A stretch of DNA of 64,000 nucleotides from Siphonodentalium dalli (taxonomy: Eukaryota; Mollusca; Scaphopoda; Gadilida; Siphonodentaliidae): positions 78,768,705-78,832,704 of the forward strand of contig CP136067.1 of the NCBI GenBank assembly GCA_032622095.1. Reading direction: 5' to 3'. The first letter of the stretch is position 1; each line of letters opens with the position of its first letter. Positions 48,091 to 60,250 of the stretch are shown here, piece after piece. Both the position numbers and the translations under genes were made by a program. The notes beneath the pieces are model-generated. The model saw nothing but the letters and a program-made list of their open reading frames with translations, was not told the DNA's origin and searched no databases.

Positions 48091-50734
48091 CCCCTCTCCG
48101 CTCTGGCAAAGCAAGCTGTGATATTCTTTCTGGAACTTAAAAAAACGGATGTTCGCAAAGTTTACCCACGAACAGTTAATTGTCCGATTTCGATAAAGCT
48201 GTCTCTCAATTTTGTAAATTAATACAATTGACCGAAACAAAACAGGATCCCGGACTCAAGACAATATACTAGCGGATACGAAACGTATCAATTCGGCGCA
48301 CTGTTTATTATATGTTAATAAAGTTTTTGTTTGCCTATATTTAGCGTAGAAGAATGTTTGTCAAACAACCAGGCAAGCGAATGTGAATATAGATGCAACC
48401 TTGTTTTACCCAGAATGTTGAGCATTGAATCTAGCTCACATGGGCAGCAATCTCGAGGTTATTTATCAAAGCCGGTTCTGTTTAATGAAGTTATCGGCGA
48501 TGGGCTTCGGTTTCCGATAGACACGTGCCACCCTTCGTTCATTGTCACTGTAAATCTGGAATGCGCATTCAATTTCCAGATATCTATTTCATGTTCGCAG
48601 CTAAACAATGGACTCGCGGCGCGGTTAATAAGCGTGTAATTTTATTGGTATTTAAACAGCCATGTTGCCTAATATATCGTCTGAACACAAATGGTTGTGA
48701 GCTCCAACAGTGTGCTTCTATTGTTAATTACTATTTTAAATGTGTCAGATGATAACTGATACTAATTAATCCAAAAAGGGCACTTGTTCGTCTAAATACA
48801 TCATTTAAGTATAGGAAACAAACCTTGTATATAATAAAGCCTTAAATGTGCAATGCATTGAAATGGTCGTGCTTACTGTTATGCATAGATCGCCCGAAAG
48901 CTTGTTTCAGTTTATATATATCTCTTAGTTATTCTCACAACAAACTAAAAAAATCGCATCCACTAGTTTCATGTTAAAATTTGTAATAATACTTGGAGAA
49001 ATGTCTTATAAAATTCCAGGTATTGGAACATTGTTGTACCATGCAGGTATATATAACAGCAGACACCACTCAAATTGCAATTCATCTATCTGAGACTACA
49101 ACCAGAATAACATACATGCAGTTATACATTGAATCATTGACTCCACCATGAAAACCTCCAACATATTGAACTGCTTATAATATGTAAATAAGTATATATA
49201 TATATGACAAATTGTTCGGCAAATGGCTCCAACGTATAAAGTATCATAATTCCGTAAATGTCGCCAAAAACCGCTTTATTGAGTGTTGAGTTACTGCTGT
49301 CAAAGGATAATATCATCCACTGCAAGAGGTCTTGTTCGCACCACTAAACAACTTACGTCTCATATTCCGCGTCTCTTTAAGGGCTCGCTCATAAATGTCG
49401 CAACGAAGAGATGCATATATTTGTAGACGGAAATAACTTGAACGCATATTTGATGTGCACGTAATATCGCTATACTATATGTATCAGAAGAGAATAACGT
49501 CAAACTAAAGGTTTGACATATGTGCAAGTTGTTCGAGCAGTGACTCAAGTATGTTGACGATGTTCACACATATTGCCGCTGCATGGTTGCGTTAATGAGT
49601 AATAATAAAGGGGACTTTGTGGACTCCGGAGCGTTCATGCTTCTCGCGTCGTCGGAGTGACCGAGGCTGATGGATGTACACGTCAACATTTATGATACGT
49701 GATCCATCATTCGCGAGTTTCTCTCACGGTATCTGAGAAAAAGTGTCCCGATTGTGTGTCCATAATGGGTTTGAGGGAGTAACCTGGTGCGCCTACAATA
49801 AACACAACGTCGCCTGTCCTTCTGAGGTTGTATATTCTATAATATATATACATGCAATAACCGAAAACCAATGATTAATAAATTCAAACTCATGTACCTC
49901 CAGCTCCACGTTCCTGAAACTATAAACGTGCGATATTGCATTGAGCATGTGTTGAAAGCAGATCGTCACATTTAGAATATATGCGTGTGACATATACCAA
50001 AAGTTAATTCCAATTCGGAAATCTAACTATTTAATGCTTTAATCGGTGGATATTTATGCTAAACGTTAATACGATACCCTGTACTATATACAGAAAAACA
50101 AAATCGCTCTGAATTTCCAAACAAATTAGTCCTAAAGTTAAGAAATTATATTTTACTATCGGCGGTACATGTATAGTAAACATCGTTTAAATAATAAACA
50201 TTGTTTTAAAATATATTTTAGATGCCAAACGTTTCACTTAAACGATGATCATTACTAACTATATTCACGACATGGCATGTAATCTATATATAGGATAGGA
50301 CCGCGGTAATCACAAATCATCAATCATCTCCAAATGCTCCACATTATATTATTTTAGTTCTGTTATCTCGGTTGTAAACATGTGTATATAGTGTTGATAT
50401 AATTTGTGCCGCAATCCCTTGTAACTTCTGTTGTATTATATATATGTTTAAACCATGCAAAACTTTCTCTGCTAATTGGAGTCTACCATTCAGTTATAAA
50501 GTATATATTTGAATGGTCTATTACTTATCTGGAGGGATGTTCAGGACATTTAAGCAGACGACATACATAAAACTGATAATACAATTGCAGAGCGATTCAT
50601 AATGATTGATGGGAGATATTAACACTTGTCCCCACATCCGGTTGTAACTAGCAATCTAATTGGCTACAACGCCACGTTTAAATCACCATGTCCCCCGTCA
50701 CCCTTGACAGCGGGGTATAAGAGAACGTGCGCCA
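48091..50734. other. intronic, nothing firmly recognised
   Basis: A plus-strand frame of 102 codons (48331-48639) follows a reasonable splice-acceptor-like stretch ('tttgcctatatttag') but has no recognisable domain and no partner. The remainder is AT-rich and unremarkable. Confidence 0.35.
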
Positions 50735-51180
50735 AACATCGGGGGTATATGAGCACGTGAAACATCGGGGGTATAACTGGCAGTTTCCCTTGAACTGTTT
50801 CCCATCGGACCCTTGAACTGGCAGTTTCCACCAACCGTGACGTTGCTCTCGCACGCCGAATTTGACGTCACCTGACGCCGGGTCCTTAGGTCAGCTACTG
50901 AATTATTCGTATTGGTGTGAATTAATCGGATAACCTATGAAAAACACACTTAAATTAAGGAGACATGGTTATTGTTGTGGGGACAAAATCGTTATCTCCG
51001 GCAACATCGGGGGTACATGGAGATTTAATACCTGGATGTCTCTTTTTGAACCCCTCGGCTCCGCCTCGGGGTTCAAAATCGACATCCAGGTATTAAATAT
51101 CCATGTACCCCCGATGTTGCCGAAGATAACTAATAATGCAGAGGGACTGAAAATATCGAGTTCAACTTTTTGCAGATCCC
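50735..51180 (+). mobile_element. foldback repeat family B, copy 2, next to Hox1 exon 2
   Basis: The main body, 50838-51180, matches 6641-6960. The palindrome 50990-51130 is near-perfect: CTCCGGCAACATCGGGGGTA, then CATGGAGATTTAATACCTGG and ATGTC, mirrored after a GC-rich tip (GAACCCCTCGG / CCTCGGGGTTC). Just left of it are doubled words (AAACATCGGGGGTATA at about 50735 and 50761; 'cccttgaactg' at about 50788 and 50810). The copy ends about 0.24 kb before the exon 2 acceptor, so transcripts of the intron would carry a very stable about 140-nt hairpin close to the splice site. Non-coding. Confidence 0.7.
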
Positions 51181-51417
51181 GCTTCAAAATTAATCATAAA
51201 CGGTCCAGATGTTCATTAATTCATGTGCAACACGTGTTCAGTGCAGTTGCACTAACTATAATGCTATAACTTCAGCATACACAGACTCAATCGCGCTTAC
51301 TATGCAAACACATGTGTGAGGTGTCAGTACAGTGTATATATCAAATATTGTTCGTATATACCACACATATACGGCATATTATATTGCCAACTCATATTGA
51401 TATTTTCTTGATTTTAG

Positions 51418-51800
51418 GTTCAACTAAAACGCAACAATCGACGACGGATTCATTCGGATATAACGGAACTCAGCAAAACCAACAAGGGCCACAACTATCT
51501 CCGGGGGACCAGAGCAACGCGGCCAATGGTGGCAGAACAAACTTCACGAACAAACAATTAACTGAACTCGAGAAAGAGTTCCACTTCAACAAATACCTCA
51601 CTCGTGCAAGGCGGATAGAGATCGCCGCAGCTTTAGGGCTGAATGAAACTCAAGTCAAAATCTGGTTCCAAAACCGACGAATGAAGCAGAAAAAGCGCAT
51701 GCGCGAAGCGCAGTTTGAGAAATCAACTCGTGAGACGTGTCCACTAGGAATCGAAGGATTGACTGTTCCAACGATGACAATTCTAACGGACACCCGGTAA
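51418..51800 (+). CDS. Hox1: Hox1 (labial) exon 2: homeodomain and C-terminus
   Basis: Second coding exon, residues 176-302, stop TAA at 51798-51800. After a Gln/Asn/Ser-rich linker, the 60-residue homeodomain spans residues 211-270 (51522-51701). Arm and helix 1 are [18 protein letters not shown], with NKYLTRARR next, helix 2 in [15 protein letters not shown], and recognition helix [14 protein letters not shown]. Homeodomain positions Trp48, Gln50 and Asn51, which contact DNA (TAAT-type sites), are all present. [19 protein letters not shown] plus ALGLNETQ identifies the labial/Hox1 class rather than Hox2 or Hox3. A short 32-residue tail follows, ending TILTDTR. The frame is intact, with no stop or missing key residue. 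Role: anterior patterning in cooperation with PBC and MEIS-class cofactors (family knowledge). Confidence 0.97.
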
Positions 51801-52345
51801 AAATTGATCAGTGGGAATAGTTCGATTTTCTTTCAGGAGTTTCACTTGGAATTTCCCACTGCAATAGGCTGGTAACTTTCCGCGAGGAGTATTTTCTGGT
51901 CGTGCATAATGGCAAGAACGGGAATCAGCATTACCTCATGATACGAGTGCGCGCTGTTGGACAGATAATGCTGTTAACCGTGGTGATAAGAGAAGTGTGT
52001 TCGTCTTCTACAGACCAAACTTATATACAAGTAACGCCATTCATTCCAATAAGAAAAGCAATACATGACGGATTATATCCTCGCTATCATTTTCAGCGCT
52101 ATAATAGCCCATGCAATTCTGAGTATGCTGTGTTATGTACACGCTGAAACTCGCATTGCAACAAAACATAAAACATGAATAATTTTGACATAACTTCAGA
52201 GCTGTCGTGTTTTCACAGTTATGACACTGCATAATTGTTGATGGTTACGATTTTATCTGAGCACCGTCTGTCCGACGTTCTGTTTATTTTGCAGTTGATT
52301 AAGGTTCACATTCACACCAATTAAATTAACGTCAATATCTCATTT
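51801..52345 (+). other. presumed Hox1 3' UTR
   Basis: Sequence following the stop codon, somewhat less AT-rich than the flanks, with no inserted repeat recognised. No AATAAA occurs close by. ATTAAA at 52320-52325 is the nearest plausible poly(A) signal, and the next AATAAA words (about 52904 and 53056) lie beyond a TIR element. The frames here (81 codons plus, 63 minus) are not considered genes. UTR extent is inferred. Confidence 0.35.
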
Positions 52346-52412
52346 TTGTGTGGAAAATAGCCAATCTAAGTTTCTCTACATTTCTCTATGAAGAATCTGG
52401 CCTATACTATAG

Positions 52413-52941
52413 CTCTAGTGTCCCGAATAGAAGAACAGACCAGAATAGCAGTACAGGGTGGACGATTGGGCAAATTTCAATAATAGAACAGACCGGAATA
52501 GAAGTACAGGGTGGACAAATTCTTAGATGTCTCAATATTCGAACACGCAGATCATTGGCTATCAATCTGTCAACACTCCCTTGGTATTTGCTGGTACTTG
52601 AGTGTCCAATAACTGTAATTGAATTCAAAGTCAATCCAGTTTTCGATATCTACCAGTACCAATACCGGTACATATATTACCACTGGTATACATGTACTAC
52701 TAGTGGTAACTTTTGATGGGGTTGAGTGTCATGACATGGATGCGTAATTGGCTGTTGCCAGCTGTGGCTTTTAAATTTGTCAGTAAAAAGCTACAGCTTG
52801 TGACAGCTGGCAATTTTTGTATGATTGTATCAGATTGCAATTGAAAAAAAAAACATATTGACCGGAATAAGCTCATACAGGGCGGCATTTTTCATGAACA
52901 AAAATAAACATATACACGTATGTTTATTCGGGACATTAGAG
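52413..52941. mobile_element. about 0.53-kb TIR element
   Basis: The left end is CTCTAGTGTCCCGAATA and the right end TATTCGGGACATTAGAG: inverted with one mismatch. Inside the left end a unit 'gaacagaccagaatagcagt' followed by 'acagggtggac' is doubled (52432 on and 52486 on), and a mirrored trace ('gaccggaataagctc', 'acagggcgg') lies at 52860-52885. A second inverted pair, TTGCCAGCTGT / ACAGCTGGCAA, lies at 52754 and 52803. No coding is seen. Confidence 0.6.
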
Positions 52942-53194
52942 TAAGTCTATATCCCACTGTAACTCTACGGAAACTTGAGAGGTGGCTAAACGGGAACAAA
53001 ACACACATGTATTATATGCAATGCGGTATTATTTGGAGCACTGTTTTCCAAAAATAAAATACAATATATATGAACGCTGAATCTGTATTTTTCTATGGTC
53101 TACACAGGTCTACACACGGTAGATATTTATATATCACATACCTACCATTCCTCATGCATTGATAAGACTGTTGGATGCATTTTTTTTAAAGGGG

Positions 53195-53456
53195 TACACT
53201 AAATCCGACCATGTATGGGACCATTTCCTTTTATACTCAAGAGAATATATCCAAACAATATATAGAACAAATGAATGAATTTGAGCCAGGGATGAGTGCA
53301 AACTGCACTCCGCTGCTCTACAAACGATGCAAACAGCATGGTAATTATAATGCAAATTAATGAGTTGATGACTCATGGCTCAAATTCATTCATTTGTGGC
53401 ATATATTCTGTTCAGTATAAAATGAGATGATCCCATAAATGGCCGGATATAGTGTA
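53195..53456. mobile_element. 0.26-kb palindromic MITE, TA target site
   Basis: The left end is TA-CACTAAATCCGACCATGT and the right end reversed is TA-CACTATATCCGGCCATTT. The arms remain paired inward through ATGGGA.CAT, TTTTATACT and CAAATGAATGAATTTGAGCC (near 53268, mirrored near 53387). It is almost entirely foldback with a core of about 70 bp. Fragments with 'atggccggatatt' elsewhere (28755, 30160 and 33846) may be remnants of the same family. Confidence 0.7.
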
Positions 53457-56386
53457 TAGTAAGCAGATTTATGATAATAATGCATTTTAAACGTATGCTA
53501 TGGATCAATTCAGTGACTGTCGCTTAGACGTGAGAGCGATTACAATTTTGAAATTATTTGCAAACCTCTCCATAAAATATACCTTTCACTTGTTTTTTTT
53601 TTTTTTGGTATTATATCTAAAACTTCAAAAATCGAATTGCGATGTGTGGCTTTGTGTAGATTTTATGAAAATGTGATGCTAAAAAAACTTGATCTATATC
53701 TAGAACTTGAATAGAACCATCGTATATATGCAATCGTACTTTTAGGTAGATGACGATCATTATGCTTAAGTTCCACTCGACAGTAGCCAGGTTCGGTTGT
53801 GTCTATAAACTGTAAACATTCATGTATTAAGACAGGACATTCTCAAATGGAAAAAAAGCCACACAATGATCGATTAAGCTGATGTTATAGTTATATATTC
53901 CTGTAACTTATTCCTGTCAGTAAGATAACTTCTGGATAGCCTTTCATATACGATGTTACCAGAGATACAAATCATGAACATGTATGAACGGTTAACCATG
54001 CAATTGCCCATATAAACACACATATAGACCGCAATGCAGACCAGAATAGATTTTGCATCAAAATCACTGGCACGTATATATGTCGCACGCAATCATCATA
54101 TTTTGGGTTGAACATTCGGTTAAATGTTTCCCATGCAAGGAACAAACTTTCTCGTTATATCATACGGAATTGTTTGTATACAACTGACACATAAGTCGAT
54201 TTGGAACATTGAGTCTGATTCCTGCATGCTCGTATATGTACCCAAATGTATTATTGTAAGAAATTAACCACCAACGATTCAAGCTCCTTGGAGGTATAGG
54301 GCGCTATTTCGTTCAACCGACGAGGCGACAGTTGTTTTGTTTGCTCAAATGTGATTTATATTTATGTGTATTGTCAATAACTTATGTCATATTTCATTGA
54401 ATGATTAATAAATTACTGATGTCTCAACATTTAAAATATAGTTGAGTTCGTTACTATATATTACCATAATATATACCCTGGATCGATGGGTGTACTCAAT
54501 CAGAATCAGTTTATTGCAAAACTATGATTTAAAACAGAACACGCACAATGCATATACATATATGTACAATAGCAGGAAACGATAGTGGCTATAATATTAT
54601 ACTCAATTTACCTATCATATGCAAATCATAACTACACTTCCTTTACTTGTATTACACGAAACAGTTTCAGGTAACAAGAATTTTTTTATTTTTATCACAA
54701 GTACACTTTAAATAGCCATGATTATATATTCATGATGATAATCAGTTAGGACAACAACCCATAAAATATTCCACTTGCTTATTATTGGTCATATAACTAT
54801 TGAGACATGCTTATAGTCACATGTCTATAACAATATTCCTACCTTAGTTTACTTTGGTCACCACATATCTAATTGGCGTCTGTAATTGTTAAGTTGACTC
54901 CCTGCTTGGATGGACAATAGTACATCCATATATTTTTTATTTGCTCTTGTCGTTGTAATATGTCGGCTGTAATGCTATTTATCATGCAATGAAACATTTA
55001 CATCAACATTTCGACAACAATTACGCTCCTTTTTATAGATCCAGGACAATAAACAGTTTGATTGTTTTGTGAAAGTATTAATTATTAATGTCCTTGGTAC
55101 CTGAAAAGTCCAAAGATTAAAACTCATCTCTATGTCACGAGAACGTCTTGAAATTTCTTGATGGCTATGTCTTATGTCAAATTTCCATATAATTGCAGCT
55201 GATCAAGGTTTAAATTCGGACAAATGAATTGAACACCTTTGCCTCAATGTGGAAATTTCCAGATTCAATTATAATCCTATATATGGTAGGCCCTCATTTT
55301 TATCACAATCTCTAGAAAATAACCGTGGTTACAGGCCAAAAAAAAAAAAAAATTGTTTCCTATTACGGAGCCAAAAAATTCCAGGTAGGTAGGAAGGGAT
55401 TATTGTTTTTTTGGTAATATTTTTTTTATTTTTTCCCCGAACAGTTAAGAAGTACATTATACTTGTGTTATACTTGTGTTAAGGCTGTCCATGTATATTG
55501 CAAGTAACTGTTAATGTAGCACAATAATATGATAAGTATTGTTAATGTGGACAAACAAATGCCTCCAAGGCACTCAACTACATGTATGCAGCTCTATTGT
55601 AATTATTCTCTCAGTTTAGCTTGTGGTGGCACAATCAGAGCACAATATGGACATATCAACAGACCCAAGACGAACACCATAATAGGGCTTTTATATGACT
55701 TTATAATAACATAACTTGTATGTTATTAATTCAAACCTCACTTAAATATTTGGTCATACGCCTCAGGACCTAAGACACACCTCCACTGTCAGGATATCTC
55801 ACATGCGCCTCAGACACATTGCGCAGGGTGTAAATATTCCTCAGACACTCCTCAATTGCATTGGAATATAAAGTCCCACACCACACTGAAAATGGTACCA
55901 CAGGCCACACCATGACTGAGATACCACACCTCAGCACCCAAACAAACCAGTAGATAATTTCATGTGCTTTTTTAGTGCCCATCCCAGAAGGGTGTTTGAT
56001 ATGGTAGACATGCAGTCAGCTTTATACTGTCTGTATACATACTAGTAACTATGCATGAACACTATGAATCCTTGATTGACTGGGAAGAGGGACTCTAAAT
56101 TCCTATATAGAAAGTCTTCTACATGTATATTGCTCTCTAACAAATAAGACTTCTTCCCATAAGACATGTGAGTATCAGTTGAACAAACAGTATTACCACA
56201 GGCAGGTTTTAATGACTGCAGATTTATTGGTGTTGAATGTGGATTCATCTGCACAACCACAAATGGACATGCATTTTAAGTAAATTGTTTTTGAAAATTC
56301 CATCTAAAATTATTGCTGCTTAATTTAAACATAGTATATAGTATATATTTAGCTATACAGATGTGTTTACATGCCAATTACATGCA

Positions 56387-56418
<32 letters not shown>

Positions 56419-57407
56419 TTTTTTTTTAATTTTTGGTTGAAGTTTGAAAAAAAAAGTCCAGGTCGACCCAATTTCGGCAGGTCGGTCGGGTAACCGAAAC
56501 ACAGATGTTTTTTTTTTGGCCTTAGCACAGCACTCTAATGACAAAGTACGTATTTTAAACACACAAGCTGTCGTGCATAATACTTGTCTCACCTATATCC
56601 AGCAGCAAGCCCGAAATCAGGCGTTAAGTATCAGTATATTTGACTATAATGGCATACTCATGCATGCCCACTCTTACATTCACGTGCTATATATAGTGAT
56701 AATCGGACCTCAGATGAGTTTGAGTTTTTATTAGAACTTCGTCATATGACAAACATACATATGCAGATTGTGTGGTTGTAACTGTTCACCGATGCCTTGC
56801 CTTAAATGAGTAACGAGGTACATGTATATTCAACCCTGATCTCTCATTAGTGCTAATTTATATTTATTCAGAAAATCGGCCAGCTTGGTCTTCCATATGA
56901 AAAGGCTTACCTGCATGTTTAGATAGAAGAAAGCTGTTCTCTTCGGTTCCAGTTCGTTTAAGGGGTATAAACAATCAAGTACAATATTGACTCCATGAAC
57001 ATCCTCTTCGAATGTTAATATCGGGGGGGGGGGGGGCACACTGTCACAGACTTTACATAATTTGCTAACACCAACGATATAGATGTATAGTGCATAACAC
57101 TCTACTCGTACCAGAAGTTTAAACTATGTAGCAAATGCATACCAACTAAAACTTTCCTTTGTGTGTACGTACTGCCATAGCAGTCAGTAAATTTCCATAA
57201 TTTAAAGTATACATTTATTCATGAGAACCCTGCGTGAAATGCTGAGGCGCGTATACACCTTATGACCCAGCACTTGATTGTTTTCAAATTTTCGAGAGTG
57301 ATTGTCTTAAGTTCGCCCTGTTTTGTACATATATACCATGATCGTGTCACTTAACCACCATGCATGCCCTGAGCCAGCCTGATCCATGTCCCAAATCAGA
57401 ATTATGG
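53457..57407. other. intergenic with repeat fragments
   Basis: No gene is supported. At 55336-55400 and, inverted, at 56440-56522, stretches starting GGCCAAAAAAAAA and containing 'ccaggt..gt(c)gg' look like two ends or two copies of one dispersed repeat; the second contains GGTCGGTCGGGTAACCGAAA. A (TA)n lies at about 56399-56420, a 14-G run at 57023-57036 and a T-run near 53590. Minus-strand frames at 55770-55982 and 56042-56260 have protein-like composition but are unrecognised. Confidence 0.4.
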
Positions 57408-57784
57408 GGGAGACGCACATATTGCAGAAATCCAGCCAAAAATGGCATGAGATTTTCAAACAAATAATTTCTCTTGATATATCTGGCGAAAAATCTTGAA
57501 TTTTACATATTATCATCCTCATTGTATATATAATCTGAGCAAGTATTAAGAGACAACACAAACAATGGATTTTAATACATTTGAGAGGTTGACAATATTA
57601 TTTTCCTTTTTGTCACTTCGGTACCAAGAACTGCTACAATAATAATCACCAAATAGCTTATTGCCTTAATTCTATGAGATGGGGCTTCATTCGAATCATA
57701 ATGTCGACTTAGATTTTTAATTGCATAATATAGCATCACTTCCCCATATATTATAATGAAGAATAAAGCAGTTACAAATATTCC
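57408..57784 (-). pseudogene. duplicated segment, copy 1, with hydrophobic minus-strand frame
   Basis: The segment is closely repeated in direct orientation at 60251-60642. On the minus strand an open frame runs from 57787 down to a TAA at 57572-57574: FVTALFFIIIYGEVMLYYAI, then KNLSRHYDSNEAPSHRIKAI, SYLVIIIVAVLGTEVTKRK and a short tail. Two strongly hydrophobic stretches separated by a charged loop look like paired membrane helices. An AG (in 'tcattgag') lies just before the frame opens, so it could be an internal exon. I cannot name the family. Conservation of this frame between the copies is partial (see copy 2), so this is either a gene fragment or a repeat that happens to be open. Confidence 0.35.
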
Positions 57785-58452
57785 AGCTCAATGAAAACAA
57801 ATGTTGATATGCAGTGTGGTCCACTCAACCAGGGAGCAATCGGCTGGAATTGGGACAGTGTTAACATATATGGTGGTCAGCTTTAACTTGTTTATGAACG
57901 CATGACCCAGAACTCATCTCAGCCCATTTCTCATTGATGAATAGGCATTACATGACAATTCTGAAATGTAGAACATTATTTATGGGTAGTTGCCTCTCTA
58001 AATGAACATAATCATTACATTTCACGAATCAAGAATAATTATGTCTCCTGTCATAATCTTCAGATATTATAAAATAGTGTGTCATAATAATCACTTGTAC
58101 CAAATTTTTCAAACAAATTCCTGACAGATTTTGAATCCATTTTGAAATATCAGGAAAGTTTGGCAAAACGTACGTTTATAGATTATTCGAAGAACTCTTG
58201 GTGATTCGTGCCCGCTATACCAACGATGCATGGCACAACTGGCAACATATAGTCAGAGTAAAACCCAGCCGCACATATCGGGCTGTGTATTTCCAAAGTT
58301 GAACAACATCTTCAAAAAACAGTTTACCCCTGTTCCTTGCCATCTATCCTGTCTCAACAAAATATTTCTCATGGAGAGCTTCTGAATCAGAATTCACTTT
58401 ATGGACATTTGTGTAGGCTTATGTACGTACGTGCGCAGTCGTATTGCATGTG
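57785..58452. other. spacer, nothing recognised
   Basis: AT-rich. No repeats or coding-like frames were identified. Confidence 0.35.
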
Positions 58453-58689
58453 TTAACCTTTGTATACTAACTAATCATTGACGAGTAGTTATCGCTTAAG
58501 AAATGTCAACATAATAAGTTTAACAAACAACCATAGTCGTTAATTGAACTTATTATCTGAATATTTCCCTGCAATAAATAAGAGTTCTTCTGTACTTGTG
58601 TTATCTGAACACCCCTCTATACACCAGTCCAATTCATATTATTTTATAACTGAGTGGATAATCCATTTCACTGAGTACAGAAAGGTTAA
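58453..58689. mobile_element. TTAA-flanked MITE, family C, copy 2
   Basis: The ends are TTAA-CCTTTGTA and CAGAAAGG-TTAA. The interior parallels the 17607-17870 copy: 'catt.acgagtagtt', 'gaacttattatctgaa.att', 'tccct', 'ctgagtgg', 'ataatc.attt'. The plus-strand 87-codon frame across it is not considered a gene. Confidence 0.55.
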
Positions 58690-60250
58690 GTCCAATCCAA
58701 TGTGTCACCCAGAGACACGATTAGCTAAATTAACAAATTTGAAGGGGAGTATAAAACACTTTAAATCATTGCGCGAAAACAACCATATAGTAATGCATCA
58801 TGAATGAAAGTATATTTTTGATGTTGACAAATCCACATTTCATGGTACCAAAACTAATTTAATTTTAATTTTCAAAAGTGAGGGTTTGAATTATAAATTA
58901 GCATTACCAGAAAGTAAACAGCTATGTCCAGTAAAAAGCAAATGGGGATATACTGGATTGACTGCGTCCGTCCATTTGTCCGCTCACACGAGCACGTAGT
59001 TGTGAGGTGCGATCAATTGAACACAACTGTTTTCTTTTTAAATTAGTTTTTATTTCTGACTATCTTCACTATTTAGTCAATATAATCATTCCCAAAAGAT
59101 AGAACATTTCTGACATAACTATCTAGAGAATACATATCGCTCGAAGAACGTATTATTGACTAACAAAGACTTGTTGGAATTCGTTTATGACATCACAACT
59201 TGTGGTCCACAAGTTATCAACTTGGTCGTAAATAAGTAAAATTTCACTATAGGGTGGGGAATAACTTCTTTTATGACGTTCTTTAAAACCTCTTTGGGAA
59301 TTGTAGAGGTCCCCTCAGATGATAGATAGCATTGTCAATGCCCATGCTTGAATTTGCACTGGTGTGGTGTATATGCTAGCACCGGTGGTGTGATCTCTTG
59401 TGTATACATTGGGTCAGGTTCTCTCAACCAGCCAAGCATACAGTTTAGCATAGCCAGACTTGTCCAAATCGTAAAACTAATTATCCACCTTGTTCCCGGA
59501 GGCTATATTGGACTGGTGTGATTGCACCTTAAATAAGTGTCACATATGTATTTATAGTTTCCGTCACCTGTAAATTGTTACTTACTATATATGATTATGA
59601 TGCGTCCGTAGTTCCTTTCAGCCAACTTTATGAAGTTTATGGCATTCTTCCTTTAAATTAAAATTTGGCACCCGGTTCATGAATTCCACACTGGACTCGG
59701 TTGGTAACACATTTAAAGGGACTCAATGCCTTCAAAGAGGGTTCATGCGAAATAACATAAATTAAGTTTGTTAAACAATTATATATCATCAACATATACA
59801 TGCAAACATAGAATGAGTATTCTTATTTTCATTACTCATAGCTCTCCAATAATGAGATTTCGCGTGAAATTATCGTGAAGTTATAAAGCTATAAAAGTCC
59901 AATTATAGTCCAATAACATACCAAAGTAATTTTTTTAAATTGGGAACATTGGGAAAGATTATGAAAATCATATTCAGACTAAAATATTTAAACTTACTAC
60001 ATGATTAGCGATGTTTGTTGCCAAATCACTGTAACAGTTCTGTTTACATAAAATGGTTTCAACACATGAAATTTCATTATTGGAGAACTATCAATAATGA
60101 ACATATAAGAACCAAGTTTATATATTTCTCCATGTTCTTCTTAGTGGTGATGTTTTACAGACATGTGTGGGTGTTTGGACATTTACCCACCGCGAGTGCC
60201 CTTGATCCCTTTAACGATATATGTGGACTGGTTTGGTGAGTTAGATTTAA
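58690..60250. other. intergenic, nothing recognised
   Basis: AT-rich unique-looking DNA with no supported gene or element. Confidence 0.35.

Larger units (their letters stand above)
23250..51417 (+). other. Hox1 intron, 28,168 bp, phase 1
   Basis: The donor is GTAAGT at 23250 and the acceptor TTGATTTTAG ends at 51417, with a T-rich tract before it. The phase is 1: the Gly176 codon is G|GT. Joining restores a continuous 303-codon frame including the stop. A 28-kb intron separating hexapeptide and homeobox exons is large but is seen in invertebrate Hox genes. It contains tandem arrays and many TIR or foldback elements listed separately. No other well-supported Hox1 exon was found inside. Confidence 0.9.

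Noticed and set aside
50070-50110. miR-10-like word (ACCCTGTA) in the Hox region
   Set aside because: The match stops after ACCCTGTA, the mature sequence is not continued and no precursor hairpin forms; mir-10 is also normally located near Hox4/Hox5, not in a Hox1 intron.
56353-56734. Overlapping frames of 79 and 96 codons
   Set aside because: They cross A-runs, a (TA)n and a dispersed repeat containing GGTCGGTCGGGTAACC; no domain.
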